Positions 1-4,757 of a stretch of DNA of 28,411 nucleotides are shown here, piece after piece (positions within the stretch are counted from its first letter, which is position 1; every line of letters starts with the position of its first letter). The stretch covers positions 1 through 28,411 of the IMG/VR virus record IMGVR_UViG_3300025072_000031; one strand, 5' to 3'. Source of the stretch: a virus. The notes under the pieces are model-generated. The model was given only the letters and a program-made list of their open reading frames with translations. It was not told the DNA's origin and did no database searches. A program made the translations under genes and the position numbers.

Positions 1-35
1 CTTATCTGCCTGTAACCATTTCTTTCGCGGGCCAT
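1..35 (-). CDS. Possible 5' end of a leftward gene, cut by the window edge
   Basis: On the minus strand an ATG at 35 opens a frame reading MARERNGYRQI before the window ends. It lies 86 nt downstream of the promoter-like motif at 122-137, farther than the 23-31 nt seen for the other tiny genes. The space between holds a leader related in sequence to the structured RNA at 139-241. Eleven codons are too few for any family call, and the frame could be chance. Confidence 0.25.
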   Translation of the reverse strand, partial: MARERNGYRQI

Positions 36-39
36 TTAA

Positions 40-121
40 CACTTTAATTTTTTTGTCACACTATCAGGTTTCTCCTAATAATGAGGGCTCACATTTTTTG
101 CTGTTCTTTATATTTTAAGTG
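40..121 (-). ncRNA. Leader or small RNA related to the element at 139-241
   Basis: Read on the minus strand just after the motif at 122-137, this segment shares ordered blocks with the neighbouring RNA at 139-241: an AAAAYATAAAGAA start, then TGTGAG, then CTCATTATT followed by a short closing arm and AAAC/TAAC. The CCT...AGG hairpin around CATTATT keeps its position although the sequence differs, which suggests two copies of one structured RNA. No clear terminator follows before the possible ATG at 35, so this could be the 5' leader of that gene. Function unknown. Confidence 0.4.
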
Positions 122-138
122 TTATTAGTAATAGTAAA

Positions 139-241
139 AAAGAATGAGAGTAAGTCTCTTGAGTATGGTGGTACTCCAATCTTCCCACAGTTATCTCAAT
201 AATGAGCTCTCACACAAGATACGACTTACTGTTCATTCTTT
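139..241 (-). ncRNA. Structured small RNA, junction with two hairpins
   Basis: Outer pairing joins 140-147 (AAGAATGA) with 233-240 (TCATTCTT), and a second helix joins 151-156 (TAAGTC) with 223-228 (GACTTA). Inside sit two hairpins: 161-176 (GAGTA/TACTC) and 195-206 (CTCA/TGAG). On the minus strand the outer helix is followed by a T6 tract at 136-141, so the fold can itself act as terminator. No ORF of useful length is present. No motif copy directly precedes it; it probably continues from the motif at 350-365 past the hairpin at 253-279. Function unknown. Confidence 0.5.
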
Positions 242-248
242 ATGTTTT

Positions 249-349
249 AAAAACGAATGAGTTGTGGCACTCTATTCGTATGTAGTTCCATTTGTTGAGT
301 TTTATTTAACCACTACTCTTGTGTCGCTGAACCAAGCGAATTATTAATC
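249..349 (-). ncRNA. Structured small RNA with terminator
   Basis: It begins directly after the motif at 350-365 and contains no convincing ORF. Visible helices on the minus strand are TCGC/GCGA around a TTGGTTCA loop and a longer GTAGT/ACTAC arm. It ends in a terminator, ACGAAT plus GAGT (253-262) pairing with ACTC plus ATTCGT (269-279), followed by T5 on the minus strand. It does not show the conserved T-loop of a tRNA. Function unknown. Confidence 0.5.
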
Positions 350-367
350 TATTATTAATAGTAAAAA

Positions 368-388
368 AAGAAGACTATTTGTCTTCTT
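368..388 (-). terminator. Rho-independent terminator
   Basis: Perfect 8-bp stem AAGAAGAC (368-375) with GTCTTCTT (381-388), loop of 5 nt, followed on the minus strand by a T7 tract that runs into the next motif. It overlaps the stop codon of the 66-aa gene. Confidence 0.8.
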
Positions 389-575
389 CTTTATCGCTGG
401 TAAAAGTACTCTGTGCACTCTCTTTAGCTCGTTTACCATAGTTGGTAATCTTTTCTGTTGTCTTAGGACTATACTTACCTATCATTATCCAAATGAATAT
501 AATTGCAACAGCAAAGAATATACATTTAAGAAATGTTAGTACGATAACTAATGTCCAAATGATAAAATCTGTCAT
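375..575 (-). CDS. Small membrane protein, 66 aa
   Basis: The protein opens with MTDFIIWTLVIVLTFLKCIFF and continues hydrophobic to about residue 32, enough for one long or two short membrane segments. A charged tail follows, rich in Lys, Glu and Asp and ending KEEDK. No family is recognised. The start lies 23 nt after the motif at 599-614, and the stop (TAG) is inside a strong terminator, so this is a compact one-gene transcription unit. Such small phage membrane proteins often modify the host envelope or exclude other phages, but nothing in this sequence proves that. Confidence 0.7.
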   Translation of the reverse strand: MTDFIIWTLVIVLTFLKCIFFAVAIIFIWIMIGKYSPKTTEKITNYGKRAKESAQSTFTSDKEEDK

Positions 576-611
576 AGCTTTAAAGTATTAATTAATATTA
601 TTATTAATAGT

Positions 612-634
612 AAAAAAGAATGGCTAAATAGCCA
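612..634 (-). terminator. Rho-independent terminator
   Basis: Stem TGGCTA (621-626) with TAGCCA (629-634), 2-nt loop, then T6 on the minus strand (612-617) merging into the motif at 599-614. It overlaps the end of the 90-aa gene. Confidence 0.75.
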
Positions 635-896
635 CTCTTATGTTATCTGTCTCAAAGCAAGTACTCCAGTCAATATATGGCAAATCAGCATACATATCAA
701 CATCATAGTACATATCATCATAAGCTTGTTGTTTTGCAATCTCTTCCAAAGATGTAAGCTCATCTATTGGATAGAATACAGGTGTTCCTGTTAATGAATA
801 AGGACGATTACAGCTAACGCAATTAGCGTGTGTGTCAGACATTACGATACCCTTTTGGCTATCACAATTGTCGCACTCAATGAATGTAAGTTTCAT
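624..896 (-). CDS. Zinc-ribbon-like small protein, 90 aa
   Basis: Two cysteine pairs, CDNC near residue 8 and CVSC near residue 26, are spaced as in a four-cysteine zinc ribbon. The C-terminal half is acidic and rich in Tyr and Asp (YDDMYYDVDMYADLPY). No specific family is recognised. Zinc ribbons of this size are common in phage early proteins that bind nucleic acid or host proteins, which is a family expectation only. The ATG is 31 nt after the motif at 928-943. The stop is TAG and is followed at once by a terminator. Confidence 0.75.
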   Translation of the reverse strand: MKLTFIECDNCDSQKGIVMSDTHANCVSCNRPYSLTGTPVFYPIDELTSLEEIAKQQAYDDMYYDVDMYADLPYIDWSTCFETDNIRVAI

Positions 897-944
897 AATA
901 AATAGTTTAAGTTAGTAATATATTATCTATTATTAATTGTAAAA

Positions 945-1050
945 AAAAGAGAGTAGAATAAGAATCGAACTTATTTATCCTAAAGAATAACACAGGTCTT
1001 TTTAATTATCATCATAAATGATACTACCTAGCCAATCTATTCTCTTTATA
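945..1050 (-). ncRNA. tRNA-like RNA with a canonical T-arm
   Basis: On the minus strand ATAAG-TTCGATT-CTTAT forms a 5-bp T-stem around a consensus T-loop. The 5' and 3' ends pair as an acceptor-like helix (GAATAGA with TCTACTC, one A-C mismatch), and the pairing extends to a T8 tract. The 5' part reads TTGGCTAGGTAGTA, like a D-loop. The roughly 61 nt between acceptor and T-arm are too long for an ordinary tRNA, and no standard D-arm and anticodon arm pair cleanly. A 17-nt TATCA/TGATA hairpin with a 7-nt loop would give anticodon UAU. Another hairpin resembles a long variable arm. It could be a type II tRNA, a degraded tRNA or a tRNA mimic. Confidence 0.5.
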
Positions 1051-1078
1051 TTAATTAATACTTATTATTAATAGTAAA

Positions 1079-1180
1079 TATACTATACTGCACAGAATAC
1101 CACTGCCGTGAGGTTCTTGGACGCTGGGTGTGATTACTCGTATTTCAGAAACCAGGTTTGATTGAACGCAATATAATACA
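1079..1180 (-). ncRNA. Structured RNA closed by a 13-bp helix
   Basis: Positions 1168-1180 and 1079-1091 pair over 13 consecutive positions. All three non-Watson-Crick pairs are G-U on the minus strand and would be C-A mismatches on the plus strand, so the helix favours a leftward RNA. The inner 76 nt hold at least one hairpin, CAC/GTG at 1101-1110 inside AGAA/TTCT. It starts 6 nt after the motif at 1187-1202 and ends against the motif at 1063-1078. There is no ORF. The fold does not match a tRNA or a riboswitch that I recognise. Confidence 0.5.
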
Positions 1181-1203
1181 CTTACTTATTTATAATTGTA
1201 AAA

Positions 1204-1227
1204 AAAGAGAGCCGTTAGGCTCTCTTT
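1204..1227 (-). terminator. Rho-independent terminator, perfect 10-bp stem
   Basis: AAAGAGAGCC (1204-1213) pairs with GGCTCTCTTT (1218-1227) around a 4-nt loop. The minus strand continues with a T7 tract. It ends the RNA at 1228-1296 and abuts the motif at 1187-1202. Confidence 0.85.
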
Positions 1228-1296
1228 AATATGTGATTTTCGCCTAAGAGGTAGGTGGCGTATGGTGTTAACCATATGGACTCACAGTATTATCCC
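1228..1296 (-). ncRNA. Structured small RNA, three-way junction
   Basis: A closing helix TGTGA (1232-1236) with TCACA (1282-1286) encloses two hairpins: CGCC/GGCG (1241-1260) and TATGGT-GTTA-ACCATA (1261-1276). The RNA starts right after the motif at 1297-1312 and ends in the strong terminator at 1204-1227. On the minus strand ATGGTTAACAC resembles some tRNA D-loops, but there is no T-loop and the arms do not fit a tRNA. No ORF is present. The two-hairpin junction resembles the element at 139-241 in shape. Confidence 0.55.
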
Positions 1297-1312
1297 TATT
1301 ATTAATAGTAAA

Positions 1313-1462
1313 TAATCTTCTATGTGCGGAGCAATTAGAATGATATTAAATTGTGAGCGAAGCGAACACTATATTAATGAAAGATGGTGTTACGAGCAAA
1401 CTGATCGTAGATCAGCTATGATTTATCATAGAATATGCGAAGCATATATTTGCGAGTTGTTT
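1313..1462. other. Non-coding segment with a perfect cloverleaf (1396-1453)
   Basis: This stretch lies between the terminator at 1463-1506 and the motif at 1297-1312, so no motif drives it leftward. GCAAA (1396-1400) pairs with TTTGC (1449-1453) and encloses three perfect hairpins in a row: CTGATC/GATCAG (1401-1415), CTATGAT/ATCATAG (1416-1431) and ATATGC/GCATAT (1433-1447). Loops are only 2-3 nt. At 1353-1369 a further hairpin-like GTG...CAC element surrounds two AGCG repeats. The loops carry no tRNA consensus. It could be a structured RNA from either strand or a DNA site bound or cut as a cruciform. Confidence 0.5.
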
Positions 1463-1506
1463 AAAAAAGAGAGCGAGTTATATAGTTTACCACTCTATTC
1501 ACTCTC
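1463..1506 (-). terminator. Rho-independent terminator
   Basis: GAGAGCGA (1469-1476) pairs with TCACTCTC (1499-1506), one G-U pair on the minus strand, followed by T6 on that strand. It closes the unit that starts at the motif 1654-1669. Confidence 0.65.
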
Positions 1507-1587
1507 TTTTGTTGAACTATTTGTTGTCATTATGTATTGATTGTATGTTCTAAGGTTAATTACTCCTTTCGTTTCCACTATCGTCAT
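1495..1587 (-). CDS. Possible 30-aa peptide or part of a structured RNA
   Basis: The frame reads MTIVETKGVINLRTYNQYIM and ends TKESE with a TAG stop inside the terminator stem. A longer in-frame start at 1689 lies upstream of the motif at 1654-1669 and inside the neighbouring terminator, so I do not use it. The chosen ATG is 66 nt past the motif, farther than for other genes here. The leader between contains a TACAA/TTGTA hairpin (near 1620-1636). The unit could equally be non-coding. Confidence 0.3.
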   Translation of the reverse strand: MTIVETKGVINLRTYNQYIMTTNSSTKESE

Positions 1588-1668
1588 AGATTTTCGGTTA
1601 GTAAGTAAGACTATTATATCTGTACAATCATTTGTATAATATGAATGGTAATTTATTATTAATAGTAA

Positions 1669-1724
1669 AAAAAGAACTAACCAAATCAAGTCGTAGTTAC
1701 TTATGTCAAGGGTTAGCTCTTTTT
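1669..1724 (-). ncRNA. Minimal hairpin RNA with terminator stem
   Basis: AAAAAGAACTAACC (1669-1682) pairs with GGTTAGCTCTTTTT (1711-1724), a 14-bp stem with one G-U pair on the minus strand. A smaller AAGT/ACTT hairpin (1688-1702, 7-nt loop) is inside. The unit begins 14 nt after the motif at 1739-1754 and ends in a T-tract merging with the motif at 1654-1669. The whole unit is about 70 nt, too small for a protein of any size. Confidence 0.55.
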
Positions 1725-1755
1725 GTATTATGAAATACTATTATTAATAGTAAAA

Positions 1756-1843
1756 AAAGAGAGAGAGTACGCAGTCTGTATCGAAGATCAAGGTTGCGAT
1801 CCTTGCATTAAATCTTTGCTCGTTACAGACACCTCTCTCTCTA
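1756..1843 (-). ncRNA. Long bulged hairpin RNA at the end of the 70-aa gene unit
   Basis: Nested perfect helices are AGAGAGAGAG (1758-1767) with CTCTCTCTCT (1833-1842), GTCTGTA (1774-1780) with TACAGAC (1824-1830), AAGAT (1784-1788) with ATCTT (1812-1816), and CAAGG (1789-1793) with CCTTG (1801-1805) around a 7-nt loop. The unpaired bulges are on one side only. A T7 tract follows on the minus strand. There is no motif between it and the stop of the 70-aa gene at 1854, so it may be that gene's structured 3' end. The last hairpin resembles an anticodon arm, but a T-arm is absent. Confidence 0.5.
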
Positions 1844-1853
1844 TTAATCATCA

Positions 1854-2066
1854 TTACCAACCAGTTGAGAATACGGAACCACCATCACCTTCTTCTTGAT
1901 TGTTATCTGAACTCTCTTCATATCTTATTCTCTCTTTGATTGCTTCTTCAGCATCTTTTACTGCTTTCATATAATCTTTATGAGCGTAATAATTGTTTTC
2001 AGATGGAACAGGGTTATCTAAGAGATCAGCTAATGTTGCTTTAAGACTTTGTAATATTGTCTTCAT
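1854..2066 (-). CDS. Small helical hypothetical protein, 70 aa
   Basis: The N-terminus MKTILQSLKATLADLL is amphipathic and helical. It is followed by a charged helix with KDAEEAIKERIRYEES and an acidic tail EEGDGGSVFSTGW. There is no signal peptide and no recognised family. The ATG is 25 nt after the motif at 2092-2107, consistent with the other micro-genes. The stop is TAA, 11 nt before a long structured element that ends in a T-tract. Confidence 0.6.
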   Translation of the reverse strand: MKTILQSLKATLADLLDNPVPSENNYYAHKDYMKAVKDAEEAIKERIRYEESSDNNQEEGDGGSVFSTGW

Positions 2067-2117
2067 TTTATTATATGTTTTGATTAATACTTATTAGTAA
2101 TTGTAAAAGGTAATGAA

Positions 2118-2240
2118 CTACCAAAAGATAGTCCAATACCATAAGCCAAATGATTTATTATACCCTGTATCTATAAATCCTTTTGTTAAATTAGAATAAC
2201 CAAAGTGTCTTGCATGAGATACTGTTTTAAATACTTTCAT
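2118..2240 (-). CDS. Hypothetical 40-aa protein
   Basis: The frame runs MKVFKTVSHARHFGYSNLTK to a C-terminus rich in aromatic residues (GLWYWTIFW) and ends in TAG. It is basic at the start and hydrophobic at the end. The ATG lies 23 nt after the motif at 2264-2279, the same spacing as the better-supported neighbours, which is the main reason to call it. A weak GGTA/TACC hairpin follows before the next motif. No family is recognised. Confidence 0.5.
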   Translation of the reverse strand: MKVFKTVSHARHFGYSNLTKGFIDTGYNKSFGLWYWTIFW

Positions 2241-2279
2241 AACATTATATATTAATTAATACTTATTAGTAATTGTAAA

Positions 2280-2573
2280 TCAGTCATTTAAATAAATAAG
2301 ATGTAGTGAAGTTAACTATTTTATGCTAAATGACTTGACATTGTCATTTAAAATGTATAACTTCGCCCATTCAATAACTGATGTTGTTTTAAACAGTTAA
2401 ATAGAATAGATATACTATTATAACCTATAAACAATGATAAATATTCAATAACATATTGATAATCAGTTAGTTATATTATTTATTCTTAATATTATGTTAT
2501 TATTAGAGTATTATTAATAGGAGTATACTCTATATTACTCACACTTCAATACAGGATAATTATACACTTTTAG
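2280..2573. other. AT-rich gene-free stretch with inverted and direct repeats
   Basis: No ORF or complete motif copy is seen in about 295 nt. AGTCATTTA near 2281 pairs with TAAATGACT near 2326-2334 to form a wide hairpin, and a third GTCATTTA copy follows near 2345. A partial motif, TATTATTAATAGGAG near 2509, lacks the GTAAA end. The composition would suit an origin or a regulatory spacer, but no defined origin boxes are visible. Confidence 0.3.
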
Positions 2574-2598
2574 CAAAAAAAGAGACTAACTGTCTCTT
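2574..2598 (-). terminator. Rho-independent terminator
   Basis: AAGAGAC (2580-2586) pairs with GTCTCTT (2592-2598), 5-nt loop, followed on the minus strand by T7. It overlaps the stop codon of the 43-aa gene at 2586-2717. Confidence 0.8.
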
Positions 2599-2717
2599 AA
2601 TTCTTTAATACTCTTGTTTAATCGTGCTATACTTTTATCTAATTCATAGTTTCTACCCATATAGAAAGCTATAAAAGCAATTTCAATAGCAATTATAATT
2701 TGTATAATAGTTTCCAT
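2586..2717 (-). CDS. Single-pass membrane micro-protein, 43 aa
   Basis: The sequence starts METIIQIIIAIEIAFIAFYM, a clear membrane helix directly at the N-terminus. A cytosol-type charged helix with GRNYELDKSIARLNKSIKEL follows. The frame ends in TAG inside a perfect terminator. The ATG is 23 nt after the motif at 2741-2756. Its layout resembles small phage membrane proteins of unknown role. It is not in a known holin family that I can name. Confidence 0.6.
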   Translation of the reverse strand: METIIQIIIAIEIAFIAFYMGRNYELDKSIARLNKSIKELRDS

Positions 2718-2756
2718 AATACATTTATTTAGTTAATACTTATAGTCAATAGTAAA

Positions 2757-2779
2757 AAAAAGAGAGCATTAGCTTCTCT
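2757..2779 (-). terminator. Rho-independent terminator
   Basis: AAGAGAGC (2760-2767) pairs with GCTTCTCT (2772-2779), with one bulged base, followed by T8 on the minus strand merging into the motif at 2741-2756. It overlaps the end of the 43-aa gene at 2769-2900. Confidence 0.7.
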
Positions 2780-2900
2780 CTTCTGTAGTTTTACCACACT
2801 TATCTTTTATATTGTTAATATCATTCTGGAATTTATCAGAATTAAATGTTGTATACTTAAGTATCAGTATGGTTGCAATGATTGCCCCTAAAGTTGTCAT
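2769..2900 (-). CDS. Micro-protein with hydrophobic N-terminus, 43 aa
   Basis: The sequence begins MTTLGAIIATILILKYTTFN, a short membrane-type segment. A polar tail with SDKFQNDINNIKDKCGKTTE ends at a TAA stop. The ATG is 25 nt after the motif at 2926-2941, which is the right-most motif and the first leftward unit from the divergence point. It has the same hydrophobic-then-charged plan as the 43-aa neighbour but no clear sequence identity to it. Confidence 0.55.
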   Translation of the reverse strand: MTTLGAIIATILILKYTTFNSDKFQNDINNIKDKCGKTTEERS

Positions 2901-2953
2901 GACTGTGTAGGTATTGATTAATAGTCATATGTAATAGTAAACTGAGAATTTAG

Positions 2954-3014
2954 GGGAGGGTATCCAAAGTTTTGGAATGGAAGGGGGCGTTTAAGCATAA
3001 AGCCTCCCTTTTTT
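2954..3014 (+). terminator. Rightward hairpin(s) with T6 at the divergence point
   Basis: GGGGGC (2983-2988) can pair with GCCTCC (3002-3007), followed by T6 at 3009-3014 on the plus strand. GGGAGG (2954-2959) can instead pair with CCTCCC (3003-3008), and TCCAAA/TTTGGA (2963-2976) forms a perfect hairpin between them. It points rightward although no rightward gene precedes it. It may block antisense read-through into the late genes, or be the end of a short rightward RNA. Confidence 0.5.
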
Positions 3015-3036
3015 ACAAATACAAAAAAATTTTTAT

Positions 3037-3044
3037 TATCTTTG
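3037..3044 (+). promoter_or_regulatory. Bacteroidota-type promoter for the late genes, TATCTTTG
   Basis: TATCTTTG fits the TAnnTTTG -7 consensus of Bacteroidota. It is followed by a 30-nt AT-rich leader and the ATG at 3075. No TTG was seen at the usual -33 distance. It is the first promoter of the rightward block. Confidence 0.6.
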
Positions 3045-3074
3045 TAGTTATTATTAATTTAAATAGATTATATT

Positions 3075-3962
3075 ATGCCAAGAAATAGTCAAGTGGGTAT
3101 GTTTAACATCCCTAATTTTTTAGGAGGATCTTCAGTGTCAGCTAATCAAGGACTTAGATCTTCAAGTTTAGGAGGTTCAAGTGGGAGTCTTGTAGCTGAT
3201 CCTTTTGGTGGAGGTGGTCCACAAGCTAAAGAGGTGGGTGCTCTAGGAACAGGAATAGATCCAGTCCCAGTTAATGATACAAATGCTTGTATGCATAGTA
3301 TAGCAGTAACAGGAAATCCAACTCCTTGTCCCCCAAATCAAGAACATACACCAGCTCCTTGTGGTCCGTGTCAGGTTATGGGATATCCAATAGATCCTGG
3401 AACAACAGGCTTAGATCCAGGTAAAGCAAGTCAAATTCCAGGTGAAACTCCACAACCATCATCTTGTCCAGAACCAACATCTCCAAATCCTGGTAAACCT
3501 GGATCACATACTTGGAATACAGCGACATGTACTTGGGATCCATCTCTGCAATACATACCACCAAGAAACACTGGACGAGGTCTATCAGATGAAGAAAGAA
3601 AATTAAGAGATATAGTAGGGGGTAGAATGCAATATGGTAGTAATAGAGGGGCGCAATCAAGACAAGAGCTTGGACAATTTGGAAGAATAGGAGGCGGTAT
3701 AGGTGGAGGCGCCATGGGAGATATGGAGATATTTGCTAATCCTTTATTAGCTGGAGGTTCTCCTTATCTTGAGAAGAATGTATCACAATTTGCTGGAGGG
3801 GGTAGGATGAAAAATCCTTACACTTATCCTGGTGGTGGGCGTGCTGATTTTATGTCTGGAGTTAGAAGAGGTATGAATTCTGCAGTGGCTGCTGGACAAA
3901 TAAAAGAGGTTGTTAGAAATAATCGTGCATCACGAAGATTTACTTCTGGAGGTAAATTTTAA
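3075..3962 (+). CDS. Gly/Pro-rich phage protein with cysteine cluster, 295 aa
   Basis: No family is recognised. Residues 1-70 are rich in Gly and Ser and contain VADPFGGGGPQ. A DPFGGG block also occurs in the cargo-like protein at the right end of the window. Residues 75-160 are rich in Pro and Cys (CPPNQEHTPAPCGPC) and look extracellular or virion-exposed. The C-terminal part is basic and Gly-rich (FAGGGRMKNPY, PGGGRADFM, RASRRFTSGGKF), similar in style to internal or cargo proteins of Bacteroidota phages. It is the first gene after the TATCTTTG promoter and the next gene follows after 3 nt. A virion role is inferred from position. Confidence 0.75.
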   Translation: MPRNSQVGMFNIPNFLGGSSVSANQGLRSSSLGGSSGSLVADPFGGGGPQAKEVGALGTGIDPVPVNDTNACMHSIAVTGNPTPCPPNQEHTPAPCGPCQVMGYPIDPGTTGLDPGKASQIPGETPQPSSCPEPTSPNPGKPGSHTWNTATCTWDPSLQYIPPRNTGRGLSDEERKLRDIVGGRMQYGSNRGAQSRQELGQFGRIGGGIGGGAMGDMEIFANPLLAGGSPYLEKNVSQFAGGGRMKNPYTYPGGGRADFMSGVRRGMNSAVAAGQIKEVVRNNRASRRFTSGGKF

Positions 3963-3965
3963 AAA

Positions 3966-4226
3966 ATGAGAAGTATAGATACCAAAGTTGGTAAAGTATA
4001 CTATAAAGATGGCGTATTTGTATTAGAGAAAAACTTTAAAACCTTATCTCTTTTAATGGCCAAAGAAAAGTCTATTAAAGATAAAATAGCAGGACAATAT
4101 TTTAATATCTTAAAATCTTATTGGTTTATTGCTGATAATCCTTACTATGATATAGAAAGGGTTATTACAAATGATGCTTCAAAGGTGAGGTTTATATATA
4201 AATTAGAATTAGAATACACTAAATAA
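3966..4226 (+). CDS. Hypothetical protein, 86 aa
   Basis: A small basic protein beginning MRSIDTKVGKVYYKDGVFV, with a central helix (LSLLMAKEKSIKDKIAGQYF) and a strand-rich end. It has no cysteine and no membrane segment. It follows the preceding stop by 3 nt after an A-rich leader, and its TAA overlaps the next ATG (TAATG), which points to translational coupling. No family is recognised; a role in head assembly or packaging is inferred only from its place upstream of TerL. Confidence 0.7.
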   Translation: MRSIDTKVGKVYYKDGVFVLEKNFKTLSLLMAKEKSIKDKIAGQYFNILKSYWFIADNPYYDIERVITNDASKVRFIYKLELEYTK

Positions 4227-4756
4227 TGTATTTGTTAAATTTAAATCGTAAGGGAGATGTATATAAAGATGATGATGGGATAACTGGCGTTCCTGAATTT
4301 CTTACACTCATTAAGAAAGAAAAATTCGGGCCTATGGCCCTTAAGTGGGTGGCACTAGTTTTTGACTATGAAAGTCCATATCGTCATTATAGCGAATCCG
4401 AAAGAAAGAAGGCAGTAAGTAAAGACTTATACGATACCTATAAGTGGGTTGGTGAAAAAAATTTGACGCTGCAAGCAGCGTGTGAGAAGTATAAAAGATT
4501 ACAGTTTGATCCATTAGATGAGCAATTAATGGCTTTCAATGCAAAGATTATGCAATTCACTGATTTCATGAACGACATGAATGTAGATGAAGATAGTGCA
4601 GAGAGTTTACAAAAGATTATGATTGGTATTGAAAAAATATTAAAAACTAGACAGTCTTTATTAGATGCAATAGAAAGAAGAGGTGAGAGACAGAAAATTG
4701 CAGGGGATAAAGATTTATCTTTTTTAGAAAGAAGAAAAGAAATAAAAGAATTATAA
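4226..4756 (+). CDS. Hypothetical helical protein upstream of packaging genes, 176 aa
   Basis: The N-terminal part has a motif I associate with proteins of Bacteroidota phages: GPMALKWVALVFDYESPYRHY near residues 35-55. A long, mostly helical and charged region follows, with KILKTRQSLLDAIERRGERQ near the C-terminus. Size and position before TerL would suit a small terminase subunit or packaging accessory, but I see no defined helix-turn-helix and do not assign it. It is coupled by TAATG to the gene before, and only 1 nt separates it from the gene after. Confidence 0.7.
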   Translation: MYLLNLNRKGDVYKDDDGITGVPEFLTLIKKEKFGPMALKWVALVFDYESPYRHYSESERKKAVSKDLYDTYKWVGEKNLTLQAACEKYKRLQFDPLDEQLMAFNAKIMQFTDFMNDMNVDEDSAESLQKIMIGIEKILKTRQSLLDAIERRGERQKIAGDKDLSFLERRKEIKEL

Positions 4757-4757
4757 T

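Larger units (their letters stand above)
122..2941 (-). promoter_or_regulatory. Array of 13 promoter-like motifs, core TTTACTATTAATAATA
   Basis: Plus-strand positions of the 16-nt core are 122-137, 350-365, 599-614, 928-943, 1063-1078, 1187-1202, 1297-1312, 1654-1669, 1739-1754, 2092-2107, 2264-2279, 2741-2756 and 2926-2941. On the minus strand the consensus is TTTAC(T/A)ATTA(A/C)TAATA, and in several copies it continues as AGTATTAATTAA. All point the same way. The last motif base lies 23-31 nt before the ATG of the genes starting at 575, 896, 2066, 2240, 2717 and 2900, and other copies precede structured RNAs. The T-tract of the upstream unit's terminator often runs straight into the motif. 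It does not match the Bacteroidota TAnnTTTG element. I infer a promoter for a phage-specified RNA polymerase or sigma factor; no transcript data support this yet. Confidence 0.7.

Noticed and set aside
1322-1540. Rightward 72-aa reading frame
   Set aside because: It reads through the cloverleaf and a terminator stem, has no leader like other rightward genes, and its composition follows from the hairpins.
1495-1689. Longer 64-aa version of the leftward frame
   Set aside because: Its start at 1689 lies upstream of the motif and within the neighbouring unit's terminator stem; if the motif is a promoter this start is not in the transcript.
1756-1843. tRNA on either strand
   Set aside because: A 7-bp outer helix and an anticodon-like arm are present on the minus strand, and a T-loop-like TTGCGAT on the plus strand, but neither strand gives both D and T arms in the right places.
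2335-2361. TTGACA ... TATAAC resembling a sigma-70 promoter
   Set aside because: Spacing is only 15 nt, no gene follows rightward before the terminator, and the host type uses TAnnTTTG promoters.
122-2941. CRISPR array as explanation of the repeated motif
   Set aside because: The spacings vary from about 50 to several hundred nt, the repeats are AT-rich without dyad structure, and the spaces hold genes and terminators.
3376-3715. Leftward frames of 94 aa inside the 295-aa gene
   Set aside because: Antisense shadows of a Pro/Gly-rich gene; no motif or leader precedes them.
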